Source: Tipula vernalis (taxonomy: Eukaryota; Arthropoda; Insecta; Diptera; Tipulidae). Taken from it: a stretch of 64,000 nt of DNA. A model generated the notes under the pieces. It was given only the letters and a program-made list of their open reading frames with translations. It was not told the origin of the DNA and ran no database searches. The stretch spans positions 259,789,368 to 259,853,367 of the forward strand of contig OY282560.1 of assembly GCA_958295665.1 (NCBI GenBank). The letters run 5' to 3'. Below, in pieces: positions 1-10,239 of this stretch; within the stretch, counting starts at the first letter, position 1, and every line of letters begins with the position of its first letter. Position numbers and translations under genes: made by a program.

Positions 1-1494
1 CGTCCATTTAAATTTTTTATTTTTCCTAAGAAGTCTGGTAATAGGTTCTGCCACTTCGGCGTACTGAGGAATGAATCGTCTATACCAGCCGGTAACACCA
101 AGGAACTGACGTACTTGTTTAGTGGTTTTTGGACGATTATAGTTGGTTATAGCTGACACCTTTTCCGGGTCAACTTTAAGGACTCCATCGGCTACAATGT
201 GCCCTAAATAATTGATCTCTTTTAAGAGGAATTTACTTTTCTCTATGTTAATAGTTAAATTTGCCTCTCTCAGAAAACTGGCCACTAACTTAAGCAACTG
301 GATATGATCTTCAAACGTTTCACTTGTGACTAATAAGTCATCTAAGTATACGAAGATGCGATGCTGCAGCTCGTGGGGTATCACTCGGTGCATTAATCTG
401 CACATAGTCTGAGGCGAGTTGCATAAACCAAACGGCATGACCGTGAATTGATACAACGGTCGCCCAGGCACGGTGAACGCAGTTTTATCGCGCGAACCCT
501 CATCGAGCGGGATTTGCCAGAAGGCGTCTTTCAGGTCCAGACTTGAAATAAATCTAGTATTGTTAAGACGCCCCAGCAATCCATCGATGAGTGGCAGGGG
601 GTATGCATCTTTCACCGTGACCTGGTTTACCTTCCGTGCATCAAGACACAGCCTTACTTTGCCGTTTGGCTTGCGCACTCGAGTGACAGGAGAACACCAC
701 GAACTGCAACTCTCTTCTATTACGCCCAAGGATAACATTCGATCGAGTTCAGCGTATATTTCGGCTTGAACGGCGGGTGAAACTGCGTAATGCCGCTGTT
801 TGATGGGTTTAGCGTTACCAACGTCTATCGTATGGGTCGCTAAATGAGTCCGCCCGAGACCTAAAATAACCGATGAAGGAAATTCTCGAATCACCTCATT
901 TAGTGTTTCTTGCTGTTCCTTAGATAAAACGTGTTTCAGGTTCCTAATTTGCGTATCACTTGTCAGTTCGGAAGTTTGTGTTGAATGTATCAAATGATTA
1001 TTTTGAAAATTGTACGAAGAAAATTCTATTGATGATGAAGGAAATGAAATTGTGATATCGAATAACCGAAAGAAATCAATTCCCAAGTACAATTCTTGGG
1101 ACAGATTAGGTGCTAAATGTAAAGTTACTACGTTGGTTTTACCAGCAAAAGAGACCGGTATCTTAATGAACCCGAGTATAGATTCCCTTTGACCATTAGC
1201 TGTTCTAATTGACGATGGAAATAAGTGAAACTTAATTAACGGATGGTCTATAAACTGTTCGCTACCTTTGCCTAACAATGAAATGTTAGCACCGCTATCT
1301 AACAAACCAACATAAGTTTTACCCAAAATTTGTAACTGGGCATAAGGACGACCATCTCCTGGGGAAGAAATTAATGACTCTGTGATATTTCGTTTACACT
1401 GTCTACGATGTCTCCAATATTGCTTAGACCGCCCCAATTGTGTTATATGGGAACTCCTCGGAGAGTTTGCTACATTTAAAGTTTGAGTGGACAT
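1..1494 (-). CDS. pol: Ty3/gypsy pol polyprotein, N-terminal part (protease and reverse transcriptase)
   Basis: The frame is open from its first ATG at 1494 to the window edge, about 498 residues. It starts with a short linker, then a retropepsin with the active-site motif LLDSGANIS (around 1290), then a reverse transcriptase. Visible RT blocks are VRLCLDARKVNQVTVKDAYPLP (630-590), SLDLKDAFWQIPL (around 530) and the catalytic YLDD (around 340). The sequence ends in RT thumb/connection. The frame is also open upstream of the ATG and overlaps the end of gag in the -1 register, so expression by frameshifting is likely, although I see no canonical slippery heptamer. No internal stop codon was found on reading this stretch. 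The protein would mature gag, copy the RNA and, with the missing part, integrate the DNA. Confidence 0.9.
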   Translation of the reverse strand, partial: MSTQTLNVANSPRSSHITQLGRSKQYWRHRRQCKRNITESLISSPGDGRPYAQLQILGKTYVGLLDSGANISLLGKGSEQFIDHPLIKFHLFPSSIRTANGQRESILGFIKIPVSFAGKTNVVTLHLAPNLSQELYLGIDFFRLFDITISFPSSSIEFSSYNFQNNHLIHSTQTSELTSDTQIRNLKHVLSKEQQETLNEVIREFPSSVILGLGRTHLATHTIDVGNAKPIKQRHYAVSPAVQAEIYAELDRMLSLGVIEESCSSWCSPVTRVRKPNGKVRLCLDARKVNQVTVKDAYPLPLIDGLLGRLNNTRFISSLDLKDAFWQIPLDEGSRDKTAFTVPGRPLYQFTVMPFGLCNSPQTMCRLMHRVIPHELQHRIFVYLDDLLVTSETFEDHIQLLKLVASFLREANLTINIEKSKFLLKEINYLGHIVADGVLKVDPEKVSAITNYNRPKTTKQVRQFLGVTGWYRRFIPQYAEVAEPITRLLRKNKKFKWT

Positions 1495-1517
1495 GTTGGC
1501 AAAGTGCGGAGTAAGAG

Positions 1518-3233
1518 TTAAAATTGACGGTTGTTTAATTCGGGGTCGGTATTGGAGGCTGCTTCCACACGATTGTTGTTCTGGGGGGTTGAAATATTCG
1601 TATCTCGCACCCCCGCTCTCCAGTTTCCCGAAGGCGGATTACACCTGAAACACCTATCTTGTCGATAACCTTTCATACCACAACCAGCACAGGTAATCGT
1701 GAAGTCTGGACGTCTGTTCTCATTAGAATAACCACTGAATGGTTGGTGATGGGTTAAATGATAATTCTGGCGAACATTGCGGTTAGGAGCGTGGTTTGAG
1801 TTAGTCAAAACGGCCACATTAGCCGAACTTTGCTGAGGATCGTTGGACATTGCTTGGGATGTGGATGGTAATGTACTCAAATCGGCTCTTAACGTAGGAT
1901 CCCCAACCTGTTCTGTATTTTCCAACGAATTGATCACTTTACGTGGTTGACACAATAATTCGGGCACGAAGCCTGTTCTATTCCAGGTATCTTCGTACGC
2001 GACGCACTTCCTGAAAAGTTCATCGACGTTACCTATATTGACATCAGTCAATCGGTCTTGCAATCCGGCCCGCATATTTCGCCGAATTATACGAATAATT
2101 TCTGATTCAGAGAGAGGTACTTCCAATTGGAGAGTCATCGAAATCAGATCTTGATAGAAATCATGAAAATTTTCTCGAAATTTTTGTCTTCGTGACTCCA
2201 TTTGTGTTCGAATGTCATCATCCGTGCGCAACCCTCTAAAACATTTCTTTATTTCGGTTTTTAGTCTCTCCCAAGTTATATTAGGATTACGTTCTATAAA
2301 CGTCCAGTACCATTCATTAGCATTTCCCTTTAAAATATAATGAAGGTCTGCAACTAGTCTTTCGGAATTAACATTTTCAGATCTAGCCAAATGTTCTACT
2401 CTCGTTAGAAATCGCTTAACATGAATACCGTTCGGAGAACCATTATAAGTAATGTCCCATTTAGAAAGTGATCTGTGTGATGTTTTATTGTTATTATAGT
2501 TAATAGGAAGATCTAACAACGAAGGGAATTGTGGCAGGTTAAGAGAGGGGTTACCAGGACCTAGTTGGTCAACGTCTGAGCCTTGATGTTCATCGGGTTT
2601 TAATGGAGAACTGTTATTAACTACTAGTGGTATTGCTTTTGAAGTCGTAGCGGCATTGGTTGAAGCATATTTTGTTGGATTAGTTTCAGAACTATACTGC
2701 CTGATGGTATGCTTCACACTGGACGATCCATCTGACTCACTTAGATCGTCTAGCTCAACGTGTTCCTCGACATCATTAGGTTTAATTTGGTCCAGTTCAT
2801 GAAGACTCTCATTGAGCTGTGCTGGCTGTTTGTCAAGATTGCTGACTATAAATGTAACTAATTGCTTGACTTTATTTAAGGTTTCCGTGACCTGATCGCG
2901 GACGGATTTTGAATATTTCAAGCGAACCAATCTTCCTTTTAAATGTAGTAGACGAGAATTAAGCACACGTAACGTGTCCTTATCACCATCTTTAATTGCC
3001 CCTTGCAGATCAATATATATAAAGTGTAATTTCAAAGATATTCTTTCCACTTCACGCTTTGGATTTTTCTGTGCGGGCTTATGCGGCCGATTGGGTATTA
3101 AAACTGGATGAAGGTTTTCTAAGTCTATTCTTGTTTTTACACATTCCAATTTTTCAGCAAGGCTTGGCGCTTGGACATCACGAATGTTACATTCGAGTTC
3201 AAATTCATCCAGCTCCAAATGTTCGAGATTCAT
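1518..3233 (-). CDS. gag: Ty3/gypsy gag (capsid/nucleocapsid) protein, 571 aa
   Basis: This is a complete ORF from ATG at 3233 to TAA at 1518-1520. The frame extends to a GTG at 3269, but the ATG is the natural start. The N-terminal half is charged and linker-like. The middle (about residues 265-400) resembles retrotransposon gag capsid, with WDITYNGSPNGIHVKRFLTR and a downstream ERLKTEIKKCF stretch. Near residue 515 is a cysteine motif CAGCGMKGYRQDRCFRC, a non-canonical zinc knuckle lacking the usual GH spacing. Gag packages the element RNA into particles. The pol frame lies in -1 register just downstream and overlaps the gag stop. Confidence 0.88.
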   Translation of the reverse strand: MNLEHLELDEFELECNIRDVQAPSLAEKLECVKTRIDLENLHPVLIPNRPHKPAQKNPKREVERISLKLHFIYIDLQGAIKDGDKDTLRVLNSRLLHLKGRLVRLKYSKSVRDQVTETLNKVKQLVTFIVSNLDKQPAQLNESLHELDQIKPNDVEEHVELDDLSESDGSSSVKHTIRQYSSETNPTKYASTNAATTSKAIPLVVNNSSPLKPDEHQGSDVDQLGPGNPSLNLPQFPSLLDLPINYNNNKTSHRSLSKWDITYNGSPNGIHVKRFLTRVEHLARSENVNSERLVADLHYILKGNANEWYWTFIERNPNITWERLKTEIKKCFRGLRTDDDIRTQMESRRQKFRENFHDFYQDLISMTLQLEVPLSESEIIRIIRRNMRAGLQDRLTDVNIGNVDELFRKCVAYEDTWNRTGFVPELLCQPRKVINSLENTEQVGDPTLRADLSTLPSTSQAMSNDPQQSSANVAVLTNSNHAPNRNVRQNYHLTHHQPFSGYSNENRRPDFTITCAGCGMKGYRQDRCFRCNPPSGNWRAGVRDTNISTPQNNNRVEAASNTDPELNNRQF

Positions 3234-3884
3234 TGTTACAGTAAACAATGTAGCTAATAATGATAACACAAAAATATAAAAAAAAAAAAAATGTTTTAAC
3301 TTCCACCAAATAATGAATAAACTGTCGCCAATAATAATAAAAAAAAATAAAGAAAAACGTTTTTTAATATGTTATAATATCTGGGGATGAGACATAAGTT
3401 ACTGGAAGCAATTTGCAGAAGTCTATCCTGCCTGCTAATGAAATTATGTTATGAAATTGAGAAAATGCACCGTTTAAACACGATAATTCTACAACCCAAT
3501 ATTAAATCTGGGTTGGATGTATCAGCGGGATACATGTTTACTCATACACTGGTGTCATGTTGCATTATATTAACCAACATCGCAATCAACACTGCTATTC
3601 AGTAGAAGACGATACGAAAATGCAACTTGAACCATCCATCTTACATCTGATCTGACTTGGATAATGCTGACATCAAAATCAATAGTTAAAGACCAGAATC
3701 AATGCGTTCGGTCAAATCACATAGTACGATGGATTAGCGAAAATTAACTAAAATATTTTTGATGTACTGAAATGAAAATTTTGGAAAATCACAAAATACT
3801 AACAATGGATTCAATTCTAATGAAGATGCCAGTTGCGATTGTGATAAAACAAAATGTGAGATAAATTAAACTAGTACAGCTATA

Positions 3885-3902
3885 CTACGAATTTGGGCGC
3901 CA
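3885..3902 (-). other. Primer binding site, tRNA-Lys type
   Basis: On the minus strand the sequence two bases after the LTR is TGGCGCCCAAATTCG. Its first nine bases are the hallmark of Lys-tRNA-primed retroelements. It marks the inner end of the LTR and the start of minus-strand DNA synthesis. Complementarity beyond about nine bases is not obvious by eye. Confidence 0.75.
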
Positions 3903-3904
3903 TC

Positions 3905-5521
3905 TGTAACAAATCTAATCGGCATGAACGTGTTGTGAGTGAAACTCAAGTTCAATTACATGCCATTCGTTACTGAATAAATTAATCACTTACATAGAGC
4001 TTCGACGTGGTCATATTCTGCCGGCTAAGACTCAGGGATAGGGGTGGGTGTTGTCGAAGATATGTAAATGCATTGCTAAGACCACTTTTCTGATTAAATT
4101 CTACTGGAAAGGAAAACGGAATACAAGCAGGACATACATACTTACTTCAAATACTCATGTCTCATCCCCACCAATTGTCACTTAATTCATCTGAAATTCA
4201 ACAATTGCGAAACAAATCGGACCACTAGCTGTAGTGTAATTAACAAAAAAAAAAATGAAAAAAACACAACGCGAAACATTCATGTAGTGACAACTCAAAT
4301 AATATTTCAATCAAAATATACAAATGGAAATATATATAAATGGAAAAATGAAGTTAAACTTAAAAAAAAATAAAATATATATATAAGAGGATAGTCTAAC
4401 CTAAGTATGCGCATAAAAAAAAAACCTGAACCCACTTAAATCTAAAAAAAATTATTGAAACAAAAAAAAAAAAAAAAAAAAAAAAAAAATAGAATTACTT
4501 ATAGCAAAGTATTAATTACTATTTCTTAATCAAATAATAATAATGATAAGAATAATAATAATAAAACAAAATATAATCAAAATCTTATCTGTTGGGCTGA
4601 TTGTTGATTGATGATGTGATGTTGACTGGTGATTTCGTCGACCGTAACCCTGTACCAATATATTGGTAATTTTATTTATTTATTGTTTTAACTTGTTGTT
4701 GTTATCACACCATAATTTGAATTATTATAAGTAGTCGAATTAATTTTAGTTTTTCACTGTACTTAATTATTATTAACTGTTAGTTTATGTTTTGTAGTTT
4801 TAATTAAATTAACTTATTTTGTAGGTAGTGATGTCTATTCACTTCGTAGCACTAATTATTTCACGTGGAATTATTTTTATGATTCTTAAGTAGTTTGTTT
4901 TTGTAAATTATTAACTTATTGTTTTATTCATTCAGATATATTTTAAACAGATATTTTTTTTTTTTTTTTTTTGTTATTTTATAGAGCCACTTTTTCATGA
5001 CCTTAGAACCGTTTTAATTCACATGTTCTAGATTTGTATAATTTCTGTTTTTAATTTGTAACTTTAATTATTACTTACAATAACTGTCATTTATAGATAC
5101 ACTTTAATTTATTAAATAAAACGAATGTATATTTATCATCATTCTTCAAGTGTCTTTCAAAAATAAAAAGACTTGAGACCATCAAGAACAAGAACCGTTT
5201 ATCGTACGAAACCGTACTATAGCTTCGGTAAATCACTTCATGAATGTTCTATCTTTTCATGAAAAACTTAACTAAATTAGCATTCAATAAAATTAGTTTT
5301 GTAAACTACATTTTATTATCTACGAGTACTAATTAATCTCTAATTAATAACTTTAACTTATTAGTAATCAGCTAATCACTCATCTTTTGGTTCAAAGATT
5401 TGTTTGGCTTTTTTCTTTTACTTTTATTTTCACTCAGATAAACTAATTAGATAAATTCAATTCAATTTTCTCGGCAGAACTGACCAAAAAAATTGTGTTA
5501 TCATTTATAACGTTTTTTCTC

Positions 5522-5555
<34 letters not shown>

Positions 5556-5596
5556 CAACCCTCAATTGTAACACAGTGCCAAGAGCCGTCGTTACA
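3905..5596 (-). repeat. 5' LTR of the Ty3/gypsy element (about 1.69 kb)
   Basis: The proposed ends are TGTAAC at one side and GTTACA at the other, a perfect 6 bp inverted terminal pair. The inner end lies two bases from the primer site and the outer end abuts mariner coding sequence. The LTR is unusually long and contains several homopolymers: A around 4462-4488 and T around 4958-4972 and 5526-5555. The partner LTR is outside the window, so divergence cannot be measured. No ORF was recognised in it. Confidence 0.8.
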
Positions 5597-5952
5597 CGCT
5601 AGGCCACATGTTGCTATACCTGTCAAAAATTACTTGGACAGGCAGAACTGGAAAATTCTACCCGACCCACCAGACATTGCTCCCTCTGATTACCACTTGT
5701 TCCGGTCGATGCAATCAGCCCTGGCTCAGCAGCACTTCCCTTCATGTGAAAACGTCAAAAAATGGGTCGATGACTGGATCGCCTCGAAACCACCAGACCT
5801 CTTCCTTCGGGGAATTTTATTGCCTGAACGACGGGCGAAGGTTATAGCTTCCGAAGGAGCATACTTTGAATAAAACATTCTTTCATTTTCTACACAAACT
5901 AATGTCTTTTATTTCAGTAAAAAAGGTCGAAAATTTATTTGTACACCCAATA
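5597..5952 (+). pseudogene. mariner transposase C-terminus and 3' terminal repeat, cut by the gypsy insertion
   Basis: Reading starts inside the conserved ARPHVA motif and continues through PDIAPSDYHLFRSMQSAL, which holds the third catalytic Asp of the DD34D triad. It then runs to a C-terminal GAYFE and a TAA near 5871. About 80 bases further the sequence ends with ATTTGTACACCCAA (5937-5950) followed by TA, as expected of a mariner terminal repeat and target site. The N-terminal half and the left repeat must lie beyond the gypsy element, outside the window. The remaining coding part is open, so the mariner was in fair condition when it was split. Confidence 0.88.
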
Positions 5953-5961
5953 TTTGAGGGG

Positions 5962-6561
5962 TGAGTAAGCAGTCTCCCAGTCCAAGATTACCAACATCAT
6001 CAGCTAAAAGTCATCAACATTGTCATCAGAGGTTTACCATTGAAACACGATGATACTCGTGGCATGATAGTTGCTACGTTAAGCAAAATTGGAGTAGCAA
6101 TTCAAACAGAGGATATTGTCTCAATTAAAGCTATTCAAAAAACTACAACCAAAAACACAACACCATTGAATAAAACACTGAATTCAACATTAGATTTTTT
6201 TATTGTTCAACTAAATTCAGTTGATGTTAAAAACAACATTTTGACACAAACTATTAAACACAAAAATTTATCGACGAAGGATTTGGACATCTTTCTTCCG
6301 CAAAATCATCCACACCAGCGAATTTTCATCATGCACCATTTGACAGCTTACCAATCCAAATTGTATCGTGAAGCTAAAATTATCAAAATACAACATAAGT
6401 ACAGATATCTATGGTGCAAAAATGGACAAATTTACCTGCGAAAATCTGCGGAATCAGATGCGCATCGGATAAGTTCTCTGAGCGATATTTTTCGGCTCAA
6501 ACATCTTGAAGATCCAGATGAGGACAACACGTCTTGCCCAGATGATGATCAGGGCTCTTAA
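5962..6561 (+). pseudogene. LINE ORF1 (RNA-binding/gag-like) protein, 5'-truncated
   Basis: The frame is open from a TGA at about 5959 to the TAA at 6559. It encodes INIVIRGLPLKHDDTRG early and YRYLWCKNGQIYLRKSAES later. This is the pattern of LINE ORF1 proteins often annotated as FP-like or RRM-containing, where a region starting 'nvvIrGlP' is followed by a Trp-containing segment and 'yvRk'. In this copy the N-terminal coiled-coil and zinc-finger part is missing. Such proteins coat the element RNA. No internal stop is present in the remaining portion. The lack of an in-frame ATG near the start agrees with truncation rather than a new gene. Confidence 0.7.
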
Positions 6562-7199
6562 ATTATATAATAATAGGTTAAGTAAAATAGTTTTCTTACC
6601 TTTTTACATTCAGTTTTTATCTTTATTATTTTTAAATCACTTTATATTATGTGTTTTTGTTTACATTAGTTTGACAGATCAAACTTTATTTGTGTTGACA
6701 ACATTGTTTATGTTGAGTACCGTTCAGTGTTGTGTGTATGTGTTAAATATCAGTACATTATCTATTCGTATTGATTATATTAATGATATTTCGCTACATA
6801 TACATAACATTTTGATCGTTTTGAAGTTGTTCGGTAGACGTTGTCAACAAAAACAAATAAAACCGTTTCATCTGCGTGTGATTGTGTGTTGCTCTGTTCT
6901 GTATAATTTTAATTTTTTGGATATTTACGTTAGTTCGACAAATATGAATTTCTCTCTCAAGTTTAATTTTCAATTATTTGTATTTTCGCTTGTGTTTATA
7001 GTCAAGCTGGTTTCGGGTTTTATTTTAATACCTATCTCACCGCAACATTTTTGTAATTTTTGCGTAATCGTACGCGCATTTATTTTTATTTTTATTTTTA
7101 AACGTAATATTAAAACGACTCGCTACTATACATTTTCTGCCTTATTTATTAAAATTTTCCTTTGTAATTTATTGAAATTGATTTGTGTTCAAGTATATC

Positions 7200-9905
7200 A
7201 TGGATAGTTCTTTCAGAGTTTTGATTCAAAATATTCGTAGCTTAAGGGAAAATTTTGATGCGTTCAGCTTGTTTGTAGCGAGTCTTACTAATTGTCCTGA
7301 TTTGATCTTTGTATCCGAAATTTGGATTTATTCAAATGAATGTTCAGAGTTTAATTTGCCAGGGTATAATTTTCGAGCGTGCTGTAATGATAATTATCGG
7401 TCGGGTGGTGTGGGTGTTTTTATAAGTAAAAAATTTATAAATTTCACGTATCAACATTGCAATTGGAATTCAGCGGATCTTCTTGTTTTAAATATTCAAC
7501 TAGCTAAACGAAACTTTACCTTTATTTGTTTATATCGTTTTCATAATGGTAACATCATTTCATTTTGTGATGATTTGGAAAGGTTGCTGTGTACACTAAA
7601 TAACAAAAATATTGTTATCTTAGGGGATATTAATATCAACCTTTTAAATACTAGTGAATCCTTCAACTACCAAACAATGCTTGCATTCTATGGTTTTGTC
7701 AGTCTTGTAAATGAGCCAACAAGGTTGAAGACATGTTTGGATCACGTTTTTGTTAAAAATGAAAATTTATTCAAATTTGATATTTGTAACTTGCCCATGC
7801 ATTTTTCTGACCACAATTTGATCAAAGTTAATATTTCTTCCTCATCCATCAGGCAACCAGTTTCTGTTAATACTTCGAATCAATCAAGAATTTGTTACGA
7901 TAAACTCAATAATTTTCTAAAGTTTGAATGTTGGGATTCTGTTTATAGCGAAAGGATTTGCAGTTTAGCTTTTGCAAAATTTTTGTTTATACTTAACTCG
8001 CATATTGCCGCATCAAAATTCATTATTGCTCCTCCTAAAATAAATAAGTTAAAGCCATGGATGAGTCCTAATCTATTATTTAAAATTAACAAATTAAAAA
8101 AATTTTCTCGTAAACTAAGATGTCATCCAAATAATATTAAATTAGCAAAATTTGTAAAAAAACTTTCGGGAAATATTAAAGCGGATGTAAAAATCGTCAA
8201 AAATAACTATTACAAAAGCAAATTTGATTGGGCCAGTAAAAATTCAAAGCACACATGGAAAATAATTGATGAAGTTTTAGGACGTAATCGGATGTATAAA
8301 CAAATACAACAAATTTATCAAGCCGATACTAATAGCATTCTCACGTCCCCAAAATCGATCTCTGATGAATTCTGCAAATATTTCGTAAAAGTTTCGCAAG
8401 GATCAACCTCCAATTTTAATGTAATTACTAGTGATGTTACTTCAATTGAATTTAAAAAGTATATTTATGGAGCTGATAGAAACTACAGTTCATCTTGTTT
8501 CTTTGAGCCTATATCTTCTTCGGAAATCCTATCTGAGATAAAACAATTAGATAACAAAGGGTCAAAGGGCTTTGACGGCATTAATAATTTTTTAGTTAAA
8601 ACATGTGCATGGTATTTGGTGGATGTTCTGCAATACCTATATAATCTTAGCTTGAACAGCGGTCAATTTCCAGATGATTTAAAAATAGCTGTTGTGATCC
8701 CGATTTTTAAGAAGGGTGATGAATTACAACCAAATAATTACAGGCCGATTTCGCTTCTAAGCACTTTCTCCAAGATTCTTGAGAAACTAGTTAAGCATCG
8801 GTTAATTTGTTATTTGGATAAGATTAAATTTTTAAATAAAAATCAATTTGGGTTTACTGCCGGTAAATCAACTGAAGAAGCTCTTTTGCACTGCTTGAGT
8901 GTAATTTATAAACATATTAATGATACTCGGAGACCCATAGCTTTTTTTGTCGATATCGCAAAGGCGTTTGACACTGTTGACCATGGAATGCTTTTATTGA
9001 AGTTAGCTAAAATTGGTATTAGAGGTAACATTTTTGATTGGTTTGCAAGTTATATTGAAAATCGTCGTCAGGTGGTAAAAATAGGTGAGGCAACTAGCTG
9101 CGAAGGTTTAATAAGTTGTGGCGTTCCTCAAGGATCAGTTCTGGGGCCTTTATTATTTTTAATCTACTTTAATTCGATCTTCGGTATTGATCTATTAGGA
9201 CACGCCACAGCCTTTGCTGATGATCTGGCTTTGAGCTATGGTACGAATAGCGATGTCGACACTAAATTAATGCTTGAAAACGACTTAATCAAACTAAGTA
9301 AATGGTTTTATCATCATCGGCTCGCTATAAGCGTTAAATCAAAAGTTATGCTATTTGGGAAGAATATCACTAATTCTTCGGTATACCATTTAAAATACCA
9401 TGTCCATCCCTGTGATACAATCATTTGCTCGTCTCAGTGTTTTGCACTTGAATTTGTTAACGAGTTTAGATATTTGGGTTTAACAGTGGATGCTCAACTA
9501 AATTGGAAGTCTCATCTCAATGTCACTAGGAAAAACGTACTTGGTGCTATACATAAAATCTATAATCTTAAGAAATTATGCCCAAACAGTACTCTGCGGA
9601 AACTATATCACGCCATAGTTGAATCAATAATAATGTATGGAATATCCAGTTGGGGTGGCACTTATTTTAGTAACATTGAAGGTCTATATATTGCCCAGAA
9701 AAGGATTGTTAAATTAATATACCACCTTCCTCAAATAACACCATCAATTCCTATGTTTCGACAACTAAATTTGCTACCACTTAGATATCTTTACATATAC
9801 AAAGTCTTGAAAATGTTTTTTATCCGTAGTAACAGTTTTCACAATCGGATTACACAGGTGTATAATACAAAAAACCCAAATTACTATAATGCTGACATTA
9901 TATAG
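7200..9905 (+). CDS. LINE ORF2: apurinic-type endonuclease and reverse transcriptase, 901 aa
   Basis: The first ATG of the frame is at 7200 (the frame itself opens at a GTG at 7185). The N-terminal endonuclease shows QNIRSLREN, SEIW, GDININLL and the catalytic SDHNL near residue 205. The reverse transcriptase follows from about residue 440: VIPIFKKGD, NNYRPISLLSTFSKILEK, FVDIAKAFDTVDH, GVPQGSVLGPLLF and the catalytic AFADDLALSYG near residue 675. It ends with the thumb motif FRYLGLTVDAQLNWKSHL. There is no RNase H or C-terminal zinc finger. The ORF has no stop or frameshift. Together the domains nick the target and copy the element RNA there. It could be active if expressed, but its ORF1 is truncated. 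Confidence 0.93.
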   Translation: MDSSFRVLIQNIRSLRENFDAFSLFVASLTNCPDLIFVSEIWIYSNECSEFNLPGYNFRACCNDNYRSGGVGVFISKKFINFTYQHCNWNSADLLVLNIQLAKRNFTFICLYRFHNGNIISFCDDLERLLCTLNNKNIVILGDININLLNTSESFNYQTMLAFYGFVSLVNEPTRLKTCLDHVFVKNENLFKFDICNLPMHFSDHNLIKVNISSSSIRQPVSVNTSNQSRICYDKLNNFLKFECWDSVYSERICSLAFAKFLFILNSHIAASKFIIAPPKINKLKPWMSPNLLFKINKLKKFSRKLRCHPNNIKLAKFVKKLSGNIKADVKIVKNNYYKSKFDWASKNSKHTWKIIDEVLGRNRMYKQIQQIYQADTNSILTSPKSISDEFCKYFVKVSQGSTSNFNVITSDVTSIEFKKYIYGADRNYSSSCFFEPISSSEILSEIKQLDNKGSKGFDGINNFLVKTCAWYLVDVLQYLYNLSLNSGQFPDDLKIAVVIPIFKKGDELQPNNYRPISLLSTFSKILEKLVKHRLICYLDKIKFLNKNQFGFTAGKSTEEALLHCLSVIYKHINDTRRPIAFFVDIAKAFDTVDHGMLLLKLAKIGIRGNIFDWFASYIENRRQVVKIGEATSCEGLISCGVPQGSVLGPLLFLIYFNSIFGIDLLGHATAFADDLALSYGTNSDVDTKLMLENDLIKLSKWFYHHRLAISVKSKVMLFGKNITNSSVYHLKYHVHPCDTIICSSQCFALEFVNEFRYLGLTVDAQLNWKSHLNVTRKNVLGAIHKIYNLKKLCPNSTLRKLYHAIVESIIMYGISSWGGTYFSNIEGLYIAQKRIVKLIYHLPQITPSIPMFRQLNLLPLRYLYIYKVLKMFFIRSNSFHNRITQVYNTKNPNYYNADII

Positions 9906-10235
9906 CTTCGGGTAATTTCACCAATTAAAGCTGTTATTGTAAACATTAAACAATTGTAAATTTAAAAGCAACTAAGTGTAATTATTATTTTTTTCCATAT
10001 ATTCATATATAAATAAGAAAACTATTGTGTAATATATATTTAACTCAATGTGTCCAAAGATTTTATAGAATAGCATGTTTAAATTGTTTATTTGCTCCAC
10101 CACAGATTTTCATCTAAACGGAGCTTTACTTTGTTCAACTATAATATGTTAATTAGTTTATAATTTGTTTGTATTATTATTAAGTTATAAGTTGAAATAA
10201 AGAAATAAATAAATAAAATAAAAAAAAAATAAAAA
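9906..10235 (+). other. LINE 3' UTR and A-rich simple-repeat tail
   Basis: This is non-coding sequence downstream of ORF2. It ends in AAATAAAG followed by irregular AAATA/AAAT repeats and an A run. It is the region expected to be recognised by the element's own reverse transcriptase. The next bases belong to a different, older LINE. Confidence 0.7.
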
Positions 10236-10239
10236 AGTG

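Larger units (their letters stand above)
1..5596 (-). mobile_element. Ty3/gypsy LTR retrotransposon, 5' portion (runs off the left edge)
   Basis: Read on the minus strand the order is LTR (3905-5596), primer binding site (3885-3902), leader (3234-3884), gag (1518-3233) and pol (from 1494 to the window edge). RNase H, integrase and the second LTR must lie left of position 1. Gag and all visible pol are open, so this copy looks young. The element interrupts a mariner transposase: the bases right of its LTR resume mariner coding sequence. The long LTR and Lys-type primer site recall the Osvaldo/Ulysses group, but that clade assignment is inference. The leader (3270-3884) shows no other gene and has A/T homopolymers. 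Confidence 0.9.
5953..10235 (+). mobile_element. CR1/jockey-group non-LTR retrotransposon, 5'-truncated
   Basis: It contains the 3' part of ORF1, a 638 bp AT-rich spacer, a full-length ORF2 and a 3' UTR ending in an A-rich simple repeat (10190-10235). The 5' end abuts the mariner terminus at about 5953 with ORF1 already under way, so the copy is 5'-truncated. No clear target-site duplication was found by eye. There is no RNase H domain, which fits the CR1/jockey group. Confidence 0.88.

Noticed and set aside
6506..7207. 233-codon hydrophobic open frame between LINE ORF1 and ORF2
   Set aside because: Low-complexity, AT-driven Phe/Leu/Ile composition in the inter-ORF spacer, no family signature and no ATG at its start; treated as spacer.
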